Assembly: GCF_017948595.1 (NCBI RefSeq)
Contig: NZ_JAGFBV010000014.1
Span: 1-64,000 of the forward strand
Reading direction: 5' to 3'
Length of the DNA stretch: 64,000 bases
Source of the DNA: Flavobacterium geliluteum
GTDB lineage: Bacteria > Bacteroidota > Bacteroidia > Flavobacteriales > Flavobacteriaceae
Shown here: piece by piece, positions 15,442 through 23,157 of the stretch
Position numbering within the stretch: position 1 is the stretch's first letter
Layout of the letters: every line of letters starts with the position of its first letter
The notes under the pieces: generated by a model
Databases searched by the model: none
Told to the model about the DNA's origin: nothing
The model's input: only the letters and a program-made list of their open reading frames with translations
Translations under genes and position numbers: made by a program

Positions 15442-16969
15442 GTACTAATTGTTGAAATAGAAATCGGCAGTTAATGATGTTGATTCCCAGGGAATTTGTT
15501 CTTCTCTCGATTTCTGCATAACTTCAAGTCTTACTTTTTGAAACATTGTATTGACTGGTGTGGATTTACCATTAATATGATTTAGAAGCGCTTCTGTATA
15601 CAACCCATTATTTCCACTGCCGTCTGATGCAGTTTGACCCGGAGCTGTTGAATAAGCAATTAAAGAACCTTTTGGAGCATTCATCGTTGCTAACCCCCTT
15701 TGTCCAATTCCTCGTCCCCAAGCTCTTTCAAAAGGATTATTTCTACATGCATCTAATACGATAAGATTAACAGAAGTTCTTGCATCTTCCATATGAGCTA
15801 AAACCCTTCCTGCTTCAACACAATCGTACTCAACTAATTTTTCAGAAGTTAAATTAGCATCAATTGGAATTAAGTAATTTAATCCTTGTACTTGAACTCC
15901 ATGTCCCGCGAAATAGAACAATCCAACATCACTACCTTTTAAAACATCACCAAATTCATCAATGACAATTTTTAATTCTTTTTGTGTCGGATCAATTTTT
16001 TTTATTACTTCAAATCCCAATTGTTGCAGAATTTTTTCCATTTCGTTTGCATCATTCAAAGGATTTACTAATACTCCTGAATGTTGATATGTACTGCAAC
16101 CAATAACAAGTGCCTTTTTGATTTCTGGTTTAGATGTGGTAGTAGTTTTAGTTACTTCTGTAGCAATATCAAATTCGAATGCTTTAAAAGTTGGAAAACC
16201 AGCAATTTCTTCAGATTTTTCTAAACCAAAACCATCTCTTTTTAGATTGTTTGTGTATATTTCTAATAAAGTAGTTATTTCTTCACTTTCTTTTCTTACT
16301 GTAGGATGAATTGTCAAGCATAAAAAATCTAAAAAATCTTTATCAGTAGAGTGTAAAATATAAAATCGTTCATCAGTAAAAATCCATTCATCACTCCAAT
16401 CATTGTTTAAAAAAGTGTGTTTATGGATGTCTTCAAGTGCAGTTGTATATCTTGGGTCTAAGGAAGGAAGTAATGAAAGGTCATAAAGTCGTCCAAGAAA
16501 TGATGTTTGTTCAAGATTTCCAAACCAAGGAATTCGTGTAATTAAAAAGCTATCAAGAATATTTCTGCGTGTTGATAATTTTATCTTGTTATCCAATGTA
16601 ATTCTTTTTCGTGGATGCTCTGTAACTTCTGGTTTAGAAATTATTCTGTACATTTCATCGAATTTAAAATCAGTATCTTTTATAACGTATTGGTCACTTT
16701 TTTGTAAATAGTTGGTGACTGCTATATATCTATCTGTTGTGTCAATATATTTTTTATTACCGTTGGTAATGTCAATTTGATAAACATCAACAATATCTGG
16801 GTGAGATAGTATCTCGTAATTTTCTTCTAAATGGTTCGCTAAAATATTCTCTTTCCAATATTGATAGCTACCACTTGATTCTTTATTAACATGCTTTTGT
16901 TTTATTTTCATTTTTTAATTCGGTCTAATTTAATGTCAATTTATGCGATTACGAGGTATTACCGCCAAC
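15432..16969 (-). mobile_element. Candidate gene-cassette unit (AbiJ-NTD-like/caspase gene)
   Basis: Bounded by GTTGGCGGTA (15432-15441) and TACCGCCAAC (16960-16969). The inverse match extends to 13 of 14 bases (GTTGGCGGTAGTAC versus GTTGGCGGTAATAC). The gene fills the unit, with 58 bases upstream and 3 bases between the arm and the stop codon. Confidence 0.6.
15445..16911 (-). CDS. AbiJ-NTD-like / caspase-family (C14) fusion protein, predicted defence effector
   Basis: 488 residues in two parts. Residues about 264-480 are a caspase-like peptidase: KALVIGCSTY strand, catalytic His337 in FYFAGHGVQ and catalytic Cys389 in VLDACRNNPF, with GSLIAYSTAPG and a C-terminal IPWESTSL typical of bacterial C14 domains. 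Residues about 130-235 (TSFLGRLYDLSLLPSLDPRY, DIHKHTFLNNDWSDEWIF, CLTIHPTVR) resemble the AbiJ N-terminal domain 3 found in front of abortive-infection effectors. The first 130 residues are unassigned. I infer a phage-triggered protease that kills or arrests the cell. It is a single-gene unit between attC-like palindromes, with no obvious partner. Protein substrate unknown. Confidence 0.85.
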   Translation of the reverse strand: MKIKQKHVNKESSGSYQYWKENILANHLEENYEILSHPDIVDVYQIDITNGNKKYIDTTDRYIAVTNYLQKSDQYVIKDTDFKFDEMYRIISKPEVTEHPRKRITLDNKIKLSTRRNILDSFLITRIPWFGNLEQTSFLGRLYDLSLLPSLDPRYTTALEDIHKHTFLNNDWSDEWIFTDERFYILHSTDKDFLDFLCLTIHPTVRKESEEITTLLEIYTNNLKRDGFGLEKSEEIAGFPTFKAFEFDIATEVTKTTTTSKPEIKKALVIGCSTYQHSGVLVNPLNDANEMEKILQQLGFEVIKKIDPTQKELKIVIDEFGDVLKGSDVGLFYFAGHGVQVQGLNYLIPIDANLTSEKLVEYDCVEAGRVLAHMEDARTSVNLIVLDACRNNPFERAWGRGIGQRGLATMNAPKGSLIAYSTAPGQTASDGSGNNGLYTEALLNHINGKSTPVNTMFQKVRLEVMQKSREEQIPWESTSLTADFYFNN

Positions 16970-17096
16970 GGTTTGCTGCCAGACGCAGTCGCGGCTTGGC
17001 GACCGAGTTTTCTCCACTAGCACAAAACGAAGTTAAGAAAAAGAAACGAACAATTTACCGAAAACCAGCGATTGCGTTTGACAGCGGTTACCTGAC
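16960..17096. repeat. attC-like imperfect palindrome P6
   Basis: Joins the caspase unit (TACCGCCAAC end) to the SHIIPKF unit (GTTACCTGAC end). The inner arm GCTGCCAGACGCAGTCGC (from 16975) pairs with the segment just before 17087 at 15 of 18 positions; two of the three exceptions would be G-T pairs. The outer ends do not match each other, only their own units. Confidence 0.65.
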
Positions 17097-17889
17097 GTTT
17101 TTATAGTTTAACATATTTTCAACCACCAAATTATTCAATTTTTTCCAGCTCTCATCATTTCCAATAAAAATTCTGAACGTTTCATTTCTTGAGTTTCCAT
17201 AAGTTTTATGTGCGAGTAAGCAGTCATCTTCATTTGTGTAAAAAAATAGCGCATAGTCAACCGTATAAATTGCATATGAATTTTGGCTAAAATTATATGC
17301 ACTAAATATTCCTCGGGTTTTATTTTTTGGTTTTACTAAACACAAGTAATAATTTGGCACGCTTTCAATTTTTTTAGAATGTTCCAATAAATCGCTATGA
17401 AGTTCTTTTAAATTATTATTGAGAAAAATTCTAATTTCTTCTTCGATAGCTTCATTGAACTTGAATGTATCAAATAGTATGTTTTTCGAAACTGAACTTC
17501 TCCAAATTAAAGAGTAGAAAAATAAATAAAATAAAGATGGATTAATTTCCTCACAATGTAATATTTCTTGATTTTCGATTATTTCTAACTTGTACTTTCT
17601 CTTTGCATTTTGTAATGAATTTACCTCCACGAAAACTCGTGCGAAATAGGTTTCTAATTTTTCTAAGCGTTTTTCACACCAACTACATAAAATATGATCC
17701 TCTTTTGGAATATCCTGGAGTTTAGTTTGAATTCCGTCTTTTGATATTTGAACACTATGTCTTGGATTTGTATTTTCAAAAAGTCGCTTACACATAAACT
17801 TTGGAATTATGTGTGAGTTTAGTTTATCAGCAATTCTTTCTTTGCAAAGTTTACAATTCTCCATCGAGTTTTCTAAAATGTCAGGTAAC
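17087..17889 (-). mobile_element. Candidate gene-cassette unit (CxxC/SHIIPKF gene)
   Basis: Bounded by GTTACCTGAC (17087-17096) and its exact inverse GTCAGGTAAC (17880-17889). The stop codon lies in the 3' arm. The 5' arm lies between two in-frame ATGs, so only the downstream ATG (17864) is inside the unit. Confidence 0.6.
17088..17864 (-). CDS. CxxC / SHIIPKF protein, HNH-like zinc fold of unknown function
   Basis: 258 residues from the ATG at 17864. An in-frame ATG at 17906 would add 14 residues but lies outside the cassette boundary, so I reject it. MENCKLCKERI (Cys4, Cys7) is followed by NSHIIPKFMCKRLF and, at Cys60-Cys63, ILCSWCEKRLEKLETYF. The paired CxxC motifs around an SHIIPKF motif recur in many bacterial proteins of unknown function and suggest a treble-clef/HNH-like zinc site. 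No membrane segment. The remaining 180 residues are mixed helix and strand with no catalytic motif I know. A nucleic-acid role is inference only. Confidence 0.75.
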   Translation of the reverse strand: MENCKLCKERIADKLNSHIIPKFMCKRLFENTNPRHSVQISKDGIQTKLQDIPKEDHILCSWCEKRLEKLETYFARVFVEVNSLQNAKRKYKLEIIENQEILHCEEINPSLFYLFFYSLIWRSSVSKNILFDTFKFNEAIEEEIRIFLNNNLKELHSDLLEHSKKIESVPNYYLCLVKPKNKTRGIFSAYNFSQNSYAIYTVDYALFFYTNEDDCLLAHKTYGNSRNETFRIFIGNDESWKKLNNLVVENMLNYKNVR

Positions 17890-17918
17890 TTGTTTATACC
17901 AGCCATAAAATGGCTCCA

Positions 17919-18140
<222 letters not shown>

Positions 18141-18186
18141 TGTTTATACGTGTTTTGAGGGTGTGTTTCGGTTTTGTACTGAAGTA

Positions 18187-18432
18187 TTTAGGTCTACAAC
18201 CTAAAATTTGGGGTTGCGAACCCCTCTGATGAGGTTCGGAACCCCTCGGTTGGGGTGCTGAGGTGCTCGGTTGGGGTTCGGAACCCCAAATTTGACGTTC
18301 GGAACGTCAAATTTGACCCACAAGGACGTCAAATTTGACGTCGGGAACCCCATTTTTGACGTCTGGAACCCCATCGATGGGGTTCGATACCCCAAATTTG
18401 ACATTGAGGACGTCATCGATGGAGCTTAGAAC
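18187..18432. repeat. Dense palindrome cluster
   Basis: About 245 bp built from three palindromic words in varying order: GGGGTTC/GAACCCC, GACGTC and CAAATTTG. Perfect examples are TTGGGGTTCGGAACCCCAA (18271-18289), a 14-bp-arm palindrome with one central base at 18287-18315 and GACGTCAAATTTGACGTC (18325-18342). GC content is clearly above its surroundings. A 71-codon open frame through it is repeat-derived and not a gene. Confidence 0.8.
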
Positions 18433-18836
18433 CCCAAACGAGCTGTTTTTTGAACCTTTATTTGACAATGTTTAACAAACAGTCTAAAGTTGCCCTCGCG
18501 GCTGGCGAAAGAAATTTTATTGACTGTCAGATTTCTGGAGATTTTTAAGTGGGTTAGCTGTCTTTATACGCATACGATTTGTATGGATGTAGGTGCGAGT
18601 GTTGGTGTTCCAGAATAAATTGCTGGTGCGACGCGATGCCCTAGCCCTGATAGAAGCGGCATCCTTTTTTGGCAAACGAAAATAGCTAAATAGAACCGTA
18701 AACAATCTGCCTAAAAAGATAGAGCGGATAGCAGGATTCAGCTCCTGAAAAAGAATCTGATACTCCCGAAAGTGCTGTTGAAATGGAGGCTAAAAAACTC
18801 AAAAGCGGAATGATAGAATTTTCAACAAAAATTTCG
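18433..18836. other. Gene-free region before prfA
   Basis: No convincing gene. It contains a mosaic hairpin repeat (18641-18752) and the prfA promoter at its right end. Short open frames here cross the repeats and have no codon-like composition. Confidence 0.6.
18641..18752 (-). repeat. Mosaic hairpin repeat, copy A
   Basis: On the minus strand: CTTTTTCAGGAGCT, ATCCTGCTATCCGCT, a variable middle, then GGATGCCGCTTCTATCAGGG and CTAG. The two conserved ends also occur at 37240-37302 and 52686-52771, each with a different hairpin in the middle. Confidence 0.8.
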
Positions 18837-18844
18837 TAAATTTG
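18837..18844 (+). promoter_or_regulatory. -7 element for prfA
   Basis: TAAATTTG, 24 bases before the ATG, matches TAnnTTTG. Confidence 0.55.
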
Positions 18845-18868
18845 CACTCCAATAAAAGGATTTAGAAA

Positions 18869-19945
18869 ATGTTAGATAGACTTCAAATAGTAAAACAACG
18901 TTTCGACGAGATTTCGGATTTGATTATCCAGCCGGATGTTATTTCTGATCAGAAACGTTATGTGCAATTGAATCAAGAGTACAAAAACCTAAAAGCATTG
19001 GCTGAAAAGCGTGATGAATATGTGCTTTTGATGGCTAATATAGAGGAGGCAAACGAAATTATTGCCGATGGAAGTGATGCAGATATGACCGAAATGGCCA
19101 AGATGCAATTGGATGAAGCAAAAGAAAGACTGCCGGAACTTGAGGAAGAAATCAAGTTTATGCTGATCCCGAAAGATCCCGAAGATGCCAAAAACGTGAT
19201 GGTCGAGATTCGTGCCGGAACGGGTGGTGATGAAGCGAGTATCTTTGCCGGAGATTTGTTTAGAATGTACACCAAATATTGTGAGAATCAGGGTTGGAGA
19301 ACTTCGGTTGTAGATATGAACGAGGGAACTTCTGGCGGATTTAAAGAGGTTATTTTTGAGGTTTCGGGAGAAGATGTTTACGGAACTTTGAAGTTTGAAG
19401 CCGGTGTACACCGTGTACAACGTGTTCCTCAGACCGAAACTCAGGGTCGTGTGCATACATCTGCGGCTACCGTGATGGTGTTGCCAGAGGCAGAGGAGTT
19501 TGATGTACAGATTGATATGAACGATGTACGTGTTGATTTCTTTTGTTCGTCTGGACCTGGAGGACAATCAGTAAATACGACGAAATCTGCGGTACGTTTG
19601 ACACACATTCCGACTGGATTGGTGGCGCAATGTCAGGATCAGAAATCACAACACAAGAATAAAGATAAGGCGCTGAATGTTTTGCGTTCGCGTTTGTACG
19701 AGCAGGAATTGGCCAAAAAAGAAGCCGAAGATGCTACAAAACGTACCTCTCAGGTAAGTTCTGGTGACAGGTCTGCTAAGATTCGTACTTACAACTACGC
19801 TCAAGGTCGTGTAACCGATCACAGAGTAGGTTTGACTTTGTATGATTTAGGAAATATCATGAATGGTGATATTCAGAAAATTGTGGCAGAGCTTCAATTG
19901 GTGAATAACATGGAGAAACTGAAAGAAGCTTCGGAGGTTTTTTAA
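18869..19945 (+). CDS. prfA: Peptide chain release factor 1
   Basis: Recognises UAA/UAG in the ribosomal A site and triggers peptide release. 358 residues, normal for RF1. The hydrolysis motif GGQ is at 231-233 in [17 protein letters not shown]; its Gln is normally methylated by PrmC. The stop-codon reading tripeptide is P-Q-T (187-189) in [18 protein letters not shown], matching the PxT signature of RF1 rather than the SPF of RF2. [10 protein letters not shown] is at 117-126. Monocistronic with its own -7 element. The next 490 bases hold repeats and terminators. Confidence 0.97.
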   Translation: MLDRLQIVKQRFDEISDLIIQPDVISDQKRYVQLNQEYKNLKALAEKRDEYVLLMANIEEANEIIADGSDADMTEMAKMQLDEAKERLPELEEEIKFMLIPKDPEDAKNVMVEIRAGTGGDEASIFAGDLFRMYTKYCENQGWRTSVVDMNEGTSGGFKEVIFEVSGEDVYGTLKFEAGVHRVQRVPQTETQGRVHTSAATVMVLPEAEEFDVQIDMNDVRVDFFCSSGPGGQSVNTTKSAVRLTHIPTGLVAQCQDQKSQHKNKDKALNVLRSRLYEQELAKKEAEDATKRTSQVSSGDRSAKIRTYNYAQGRVTDHRVGLTLYDLGNIMNGDIQKIVAELQLVNNMEKLKEASEVF

Positions 19946-19954
19946 AAGAAGCTA

Positions 19955-20250
19955 CTAAGTTACTAAGGTTCTGAGTTACTAAGGTGTTTTTGAGGTTCAA
20001 AGGTGCAGAGTTGCAAAGGCTCAGAGGTTTTTAATATATATAAAAAAGGACTGTTTTACTTAATTGTGAAGGCAGTCTTTTTTTTTTGAGGTTCTGAGTG
20101 ACTAAGGTTCTAAGTGGCTAAGTTTTATTTTTGCATAAATTAAAAAGGCTCTGAGCCTTTGCAACCTTGTCCCTTTGTTCCTTTGCACCTTTGTACCTCA
20201 GAACCTTAGCTACTCAGAACCTTAGCTACTCAGAACCTCAGAAGCTTAAA
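19955..20250. repeat. Large inverted low-complexity repeat
   Basis: The left arm (about 19955-20030) is built from CTAAGTTACTAAGGTTCTGAG and AAAGGTGCAGAGTTGCAAAGG type words. The right arm (about 20144-20248) carries their complements (GCACCTTTGTACCTCAGAAC, CTTAGCTACTCAGAACC twice). Related tracts are at 8785-8815 and 31790-31880. It would form a long imperfect hairpin between prfA and the DUF5723 gene. Confidence 0.7.
20045..20091 (+). terminator. prfA terminator
   Basis: AAAGGACTG pairs with CAGTCTTT (one bulged G), followed by a run of ten T. Confidence 0.7.
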
Positions 20251-20279
20251 AAAAAGAAAGAACCTTCTGAGGTTTTTTA
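20236..20279 (+). terminator. Second terminator-like hairpin
   Basis: CCTCAGAAG (20236-20244) pairs perfectly with CTTCTGAGG (20264-20272), then six T. It uses the last word of the large inverted repeat as its stem. Confidence 0.55.
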
Positions 20280-20433
20280 TGGAGAAAAAAAGAATAAAGA
20301 GGCAAGAAATAAAAAGAGTAGAGAAGTCGGGCTAAATTAATTTAGTTCGGCTTTTTTTTCGTTTTTTTTGTTAATATTTGTAAAGACCTTTAAGTGAAAA
20401 AGGGTTAACAGCCAACCATTTAAAAAATAATTT

Positions 20434-21765
20434 ATGAAGAGAACTTTACTATTATGTTGCTTCGCTGGAAGCTTTTTATGTGCACAGGGGCAATCGTATT
20501 TTGGATTTAGAGACGATAATTATGCCGGAATACAGTCGGTTTTGTTTAATCCTTCTGCGGTTGTTGATTCGAAATACAAAGCCGATGTTACACTCTTCTC
20601 TGTAAGTGCAACGGGTCAGAATGATTTATACGGTGTCAATTTTGCGCAGGTATTAGACGGCAGTTTTGACTTGCAGGAAGATGCACGCAGAAACATAAAA
20701 ACCAACAACAGAGGCAATCTTAATGTAGATATTTTGGGACCTTCTTTTATGCTGAATATTACACCTACGCACAGTATTGCTCTTTTTTCGAGAGTGCGAA
20801 GCATAACCAATCTGATAGGCGTAAATGGCGAGCTGTTTGACGAAATCAATAAAGATGTCGATGTATCGAATAGTTTCTTGATAACAGCAGGCAATCCTAA
20901 CGCAGTTACTAATTCCTGGGCAGAAATTGGCGCCAGTTATGGTACAGTATTGTTAGATGATGATCAACAATTTATAAAAGGAGGTATTACATTAAAATAC
21001 TTAATGGCGGGTACCAACGGTTACATCAACGGAACTAATCTGAGTGTTGCTTTTAATAAAAACGATGTCAATCCCGCTTTAAGCGAATATTACTCTACAG
21101 GAACTTTAAAGACGGCTGCAAGCTATGATTATGCAAACGGAGAGAATCAGGAGTTTGATGGAACTTCGGCCGGTGTAGGTATCGATTTGGGTTTTACGTA
21201 TGAGTATCGTACCAACTGTCATTCGTGTGCAGGAAATAGGTATAAGCTGAAAGCAGCAGTGGCAGTAACAGATATTGGAAAGCTAAATTATAAAAATGCT
21301 GTCGAAAACACCTATGATCTAACTGGTAGAGTGACACAAGATGATATTGAAAATGCAGATGATATCTTTGCGTTTTTTGATGCCAACTATACCAAAACGT
21401 CATCAAGAAAAGGGGTAAAGGCAAATTTGCCAACAGCACTGCACACCAACTTTGATTGGAACATTGATAATAGGTTTTACCTGAATCTAAGTACTGATTT
21501 TGGATTGGTAGATGCTAAAAAGCTAAACAGCACCACGATTGCAAATTCGGCAACCCTTACGCCACGATATGAGACCAGACAATTTAGTTTTTATATTCCG
21601 GTGACCTGGATGGAGTACAGCGGTCTTCAAATAGGGACGGGTTTTAGGGCAGGTCCTTTGTTTATTGGTTCGGGATCTTTGGTTTCTAATTTATTTTCGA
21701 ATAATTCTAAGGCCTGTAATCTTTACGTTGGTCTAAAACTCCCTATTTATCAAAATTATAATTAA
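20434..21765 (+). CDS. DUF5723-family outer membrane protein
   Basis: 443 residues with a signal peptide (1-19, LCAQG-Q). The mature N-terminus SYFGFRDDNYAGIQSVLFNP and the body (LGPSFMLNITPTHSIALFSR, then TKTSSRKGVKANLPTALHTN) match closely the first 450 residues of the OmpA-fused protein at 28622-30805. Both are therefore paralogues of the DUF5723 beta-barrel family of Bacteroidota. It ends after the barrel (KLPIYQNYN), exactly where the paralogue continues into calcium-binding-type repeats and OmpA. A Cys pair (NCHSCAGN) sits in a loop. Function unknown; an outer-membrane structural or PorP-like role is plausible. Confidence 0.85.
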   Translation: MKRTLLLCCFAGSFLCAQGQSYFGFRDDNYAGIQSVLFNPSAVVDSKYKADVTLFSVSATGQNDLYGVNFAQVLDGSFDLQEDARRNIKTNNRGNLNVDILGPSFMLNITPTHSIALFSRVRSITNLIGVNGELFDEINKDVDVSNSFLITAGNPNAVTNSWAEIGASYGTVLLDDDQQFIKGGITLKYLMAGTNGYINGTNLSVAFNKNDVNPALSEYYSTGTLKTAASYDYANGENQEFDGTSAGVGIDLGFTYEYRTNCHSCAGNRYKLKAAVAVTDIGKLNYKNAVENTYDLTGRVTQDDIENADDIFAFFDANYTKTSSRKGVKANLPTALHTNFDWNIDNRFYLNLSTDFGLVDAKKLNSTTIANSATLTPRYETRQFSFYIPVTWMEYSGLQIGTGFRAGPLFIGSGSLVSNLFSNNSKACNLYVGLKLPIYQNYN

Positions 21766-21808
21766 AGAATGACCCTTAATTCCTAAAGTTTTCTAGTTCT
21801 TAAAAACA

Positions 21809-21846
21809 AAAAAGCAAAGTCGGCTGATGCAGACTTTGCTTTTTTT
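21809..21846. terminator. Bidirectional terminator
   Basis: AAAAAGCAAAGTC pairs with GACTTTGCTTTTT, with A- and T-runs on opposite flanks. It separates the plus-strand DUF5723 gene from the minus-strand stress island. An open frame across it (21783-21968) is not a gene. Confidence 0.75.
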
Positions 21847-22053
21847 CTAAGGCTCTGACTTTCTACGAAAATCAGATTTATAGGGAAGGATATTAACTGT
21901 TTAACCGTTTTTATAAAACGTATAAAGCAAGTTAGATACCTAGAAATACTCTTGTGTATTCGAGACATTTATAGATATTCGAGTACATGTACACACCATT
22001 TTTCAATACTATTTCGCTTAGTTTTTCCATAATACTTTTATTAAGTTAGACCG

Positions 22054-22392
22054 TTACTCATGTGACGTCTCCTGTTTTTTAGAGACTAAATTGGTTACAA
22101 CAAGCTGCAATAAAGAACCAAAAATGTTTTTGATTTTAGAATCAGATTTACCGATTACAAACTTTTTTGCCAGATAGCCAATGCCGATACTAATCGCTGA
22201 CTGAGCCAAACTACCTTTGAAGCCAACACTTTCGTTTATTTCTTCAACAGTATTTTTGATTAGATTGATAGGTCTTAAATTATCTTTGATCTCATCAATT
22301 TCGGCTACAATAGCATCCCAATCGGCCTTTTGTTGCGCTTTGGTCTGCAAAATCATCTGATTTAATTTGGCGGTATCGTAAACAGTCTCCAT
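22054..22392 (-). CDS. Hypothetical stress-island protein
   Basis: 112 residues. A charged helical N-terminal half (LNQMILQTKAQQKADWDAIV) is followed by a glycine-containing segment (SAISIGIGYLAKKFVIG) that may contact the membrane and a hydrophobic GSLLQLVVTNLVSKK. No named family. It is the last gene of a three-gene run with the DUF1469-like and YtxH genes (gaps 22 and 35 bases), the envelope-stress module seen in many Bacteroidota. Confidence 0.72.
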   Translation of the reverse strand: METVYDTAKLNQMILQTKAQQKADWDAIVAEIDEIKDNLRPINLIKNTVEEINESVGFKGSLAQSAISIGIGYLAKKFVIGKSDSKIKNIFGSLLQLVVTNLVSKKQETSHE

Positions 22393-22414
22393 ATCGGTCG
22401 TTCTTAGTTAGGGT

Positions 22415-22783
22415 TTAATTTGAATTATTTTTTTTATCATTCAGCAAACTGGATATAATCATGTTTCCAATAGGATTCTTAATCCATCGGTGTTGATTGG
22501 TATACAGTACAATTGCAAAAATGAGATAGACAAAAGACATTGCAAAAAAACCATAATAATAAGCGCCCAGAAGTGATCCTATCCATAAACTTAAACCAAC
22601 ATTCAGAAACATTGAAAAAATGGCAACAACAGCGAAAACTGCTATTTTAGAGATTAATGTTGATAAAACATCTGCTGATGCTGCTACCGTTCTTAGTTTA
22701 ACTAATTCTAAACTTGTTCTGGTATAGTTTTCAGCTTTTTCAAAAATGTTCAGATTTTCCGATGTTGTTGCATTTGTTTCCAT
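22415..22783 (-). CDS. Phage-holin/YqjE-like (DUF1469-type) membrane protein
   Basis: 122 residues with a soluble N-terminus (IFEKAENYTRTSLELVKLRTVAASADVLS) and two long hydrophobic helices at about 45-72 and 76-97, the layout of the holin-superfamily III/YqjE proteins. The second helix pair is followed by a conserved-looking KNPIGNMIISSLL tail. Middle gene of the module with YtxH upstream. Probable inner-membrane stress protein; mechanism unknown. Confidence 0.75.
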   Translation of the reverse strand: METNATTSENLNIFEKAENYTRTSLELVKLRTVAASADVLSTLISKIAVFAVVAIFSMFLNVGLSLWIGSLLGAYYYGFFAMSFVYLIFAIVLYTNQHRWIKNPIGNMIISSLLNDKKNNSN

Positions 22784-22818
22784 GGTAGGGATAGTTTATG
22801 ATTTAAAAATTTCACGTA

Positions 22819-23106
22819 TTAATAGTTAGTTTTTACAGTGTTTTTTGCTTCATCTTTAGCAGCGTTAAATTCGTCTTTAACCTGATTAAATTTAGCTTTA
22901 CCCTCTTCAATCATATCTTTTCCATTGCTGGAAAGCGTGTGTAGGATCCCATCTACTTTACCTTTTAAATCATCTCCGTAATCTTTTGATTTGTCTTTGA
23001 TTTTTTTTCTGGTATTCGAACCTTTGTCCGGTGCAAATAATACTCCTAATAATGCTCCTGCAGCTGCAGCTCCTAAAATTCCTAAGATTGTGTTACTCGT
23101 TTTCAT
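22819..23106 (-). CDS. YtxH domain-containing protein
   Basis: 95 residues. An N-terminal glycine/alanine-rich transmembrane helix (ILGILGAAAAGALLGVLFAPDKGSNTRKKIK) is the YtxH signature, followed by an amphipathic, lysine/aspartate-rich helix (KAKFNQVKDEFNAAKDEAKN), like LEA-type stress proteins. Family members are general-stress or cold-stress proteins. First gene of the YtxH/DUF1469-like/hypothetical run. Confidence 0.88.
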   Translation of the reverse strand: MKTSNTILGILGAAAAGALLGVLFAPDKGSNTRKKIKDKSKDYGDDLKGKVDGILHTLSSNGKDMIEEGKAKFNQVKDEFNAAKDEAKNTVKTNY

Positions 23107-23157
23107 AATATTTGATTTAGTAATTAATAATTTTTTTTGTATAATTTTTATTGATGT

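Noticed and set aside
12833-17096. Canonical class 1-type integron
   Set aside because: No integron integrase or attI is visible, and the end boxes (GTTGGCGG, GTTAACTG, GTTACCTG) do not fit GTTRRRY. Only the attC-like architecture is retained as a hypothesis.
18360-18400. tRNA T-arm-like GGTTCGATACC
   Set aside because: It is part of a GGGGTTC/GAACCCC palindrome; no acceptor stem, anticodon or D arm can be built.
18187-18432. CRISPR array
   Set aside because: The words are palindromic and irregularly spaced, with no constant repeat and unique spacers of uniform length, and no cas genes are near.
18201-18705. Short minus-strand open frames (71 and 62 codons) between the island and prfA
   Set aside because: The first is made of palindrome repeats (low-complexity S/N/P/G/V periodicity); the second crosses the mosaic repeat. 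Neither looks like protein.
21783-21968. 61-codon minus-strand frame
   Set aside because: It runs straight through a bidirectional terminator hairpin.
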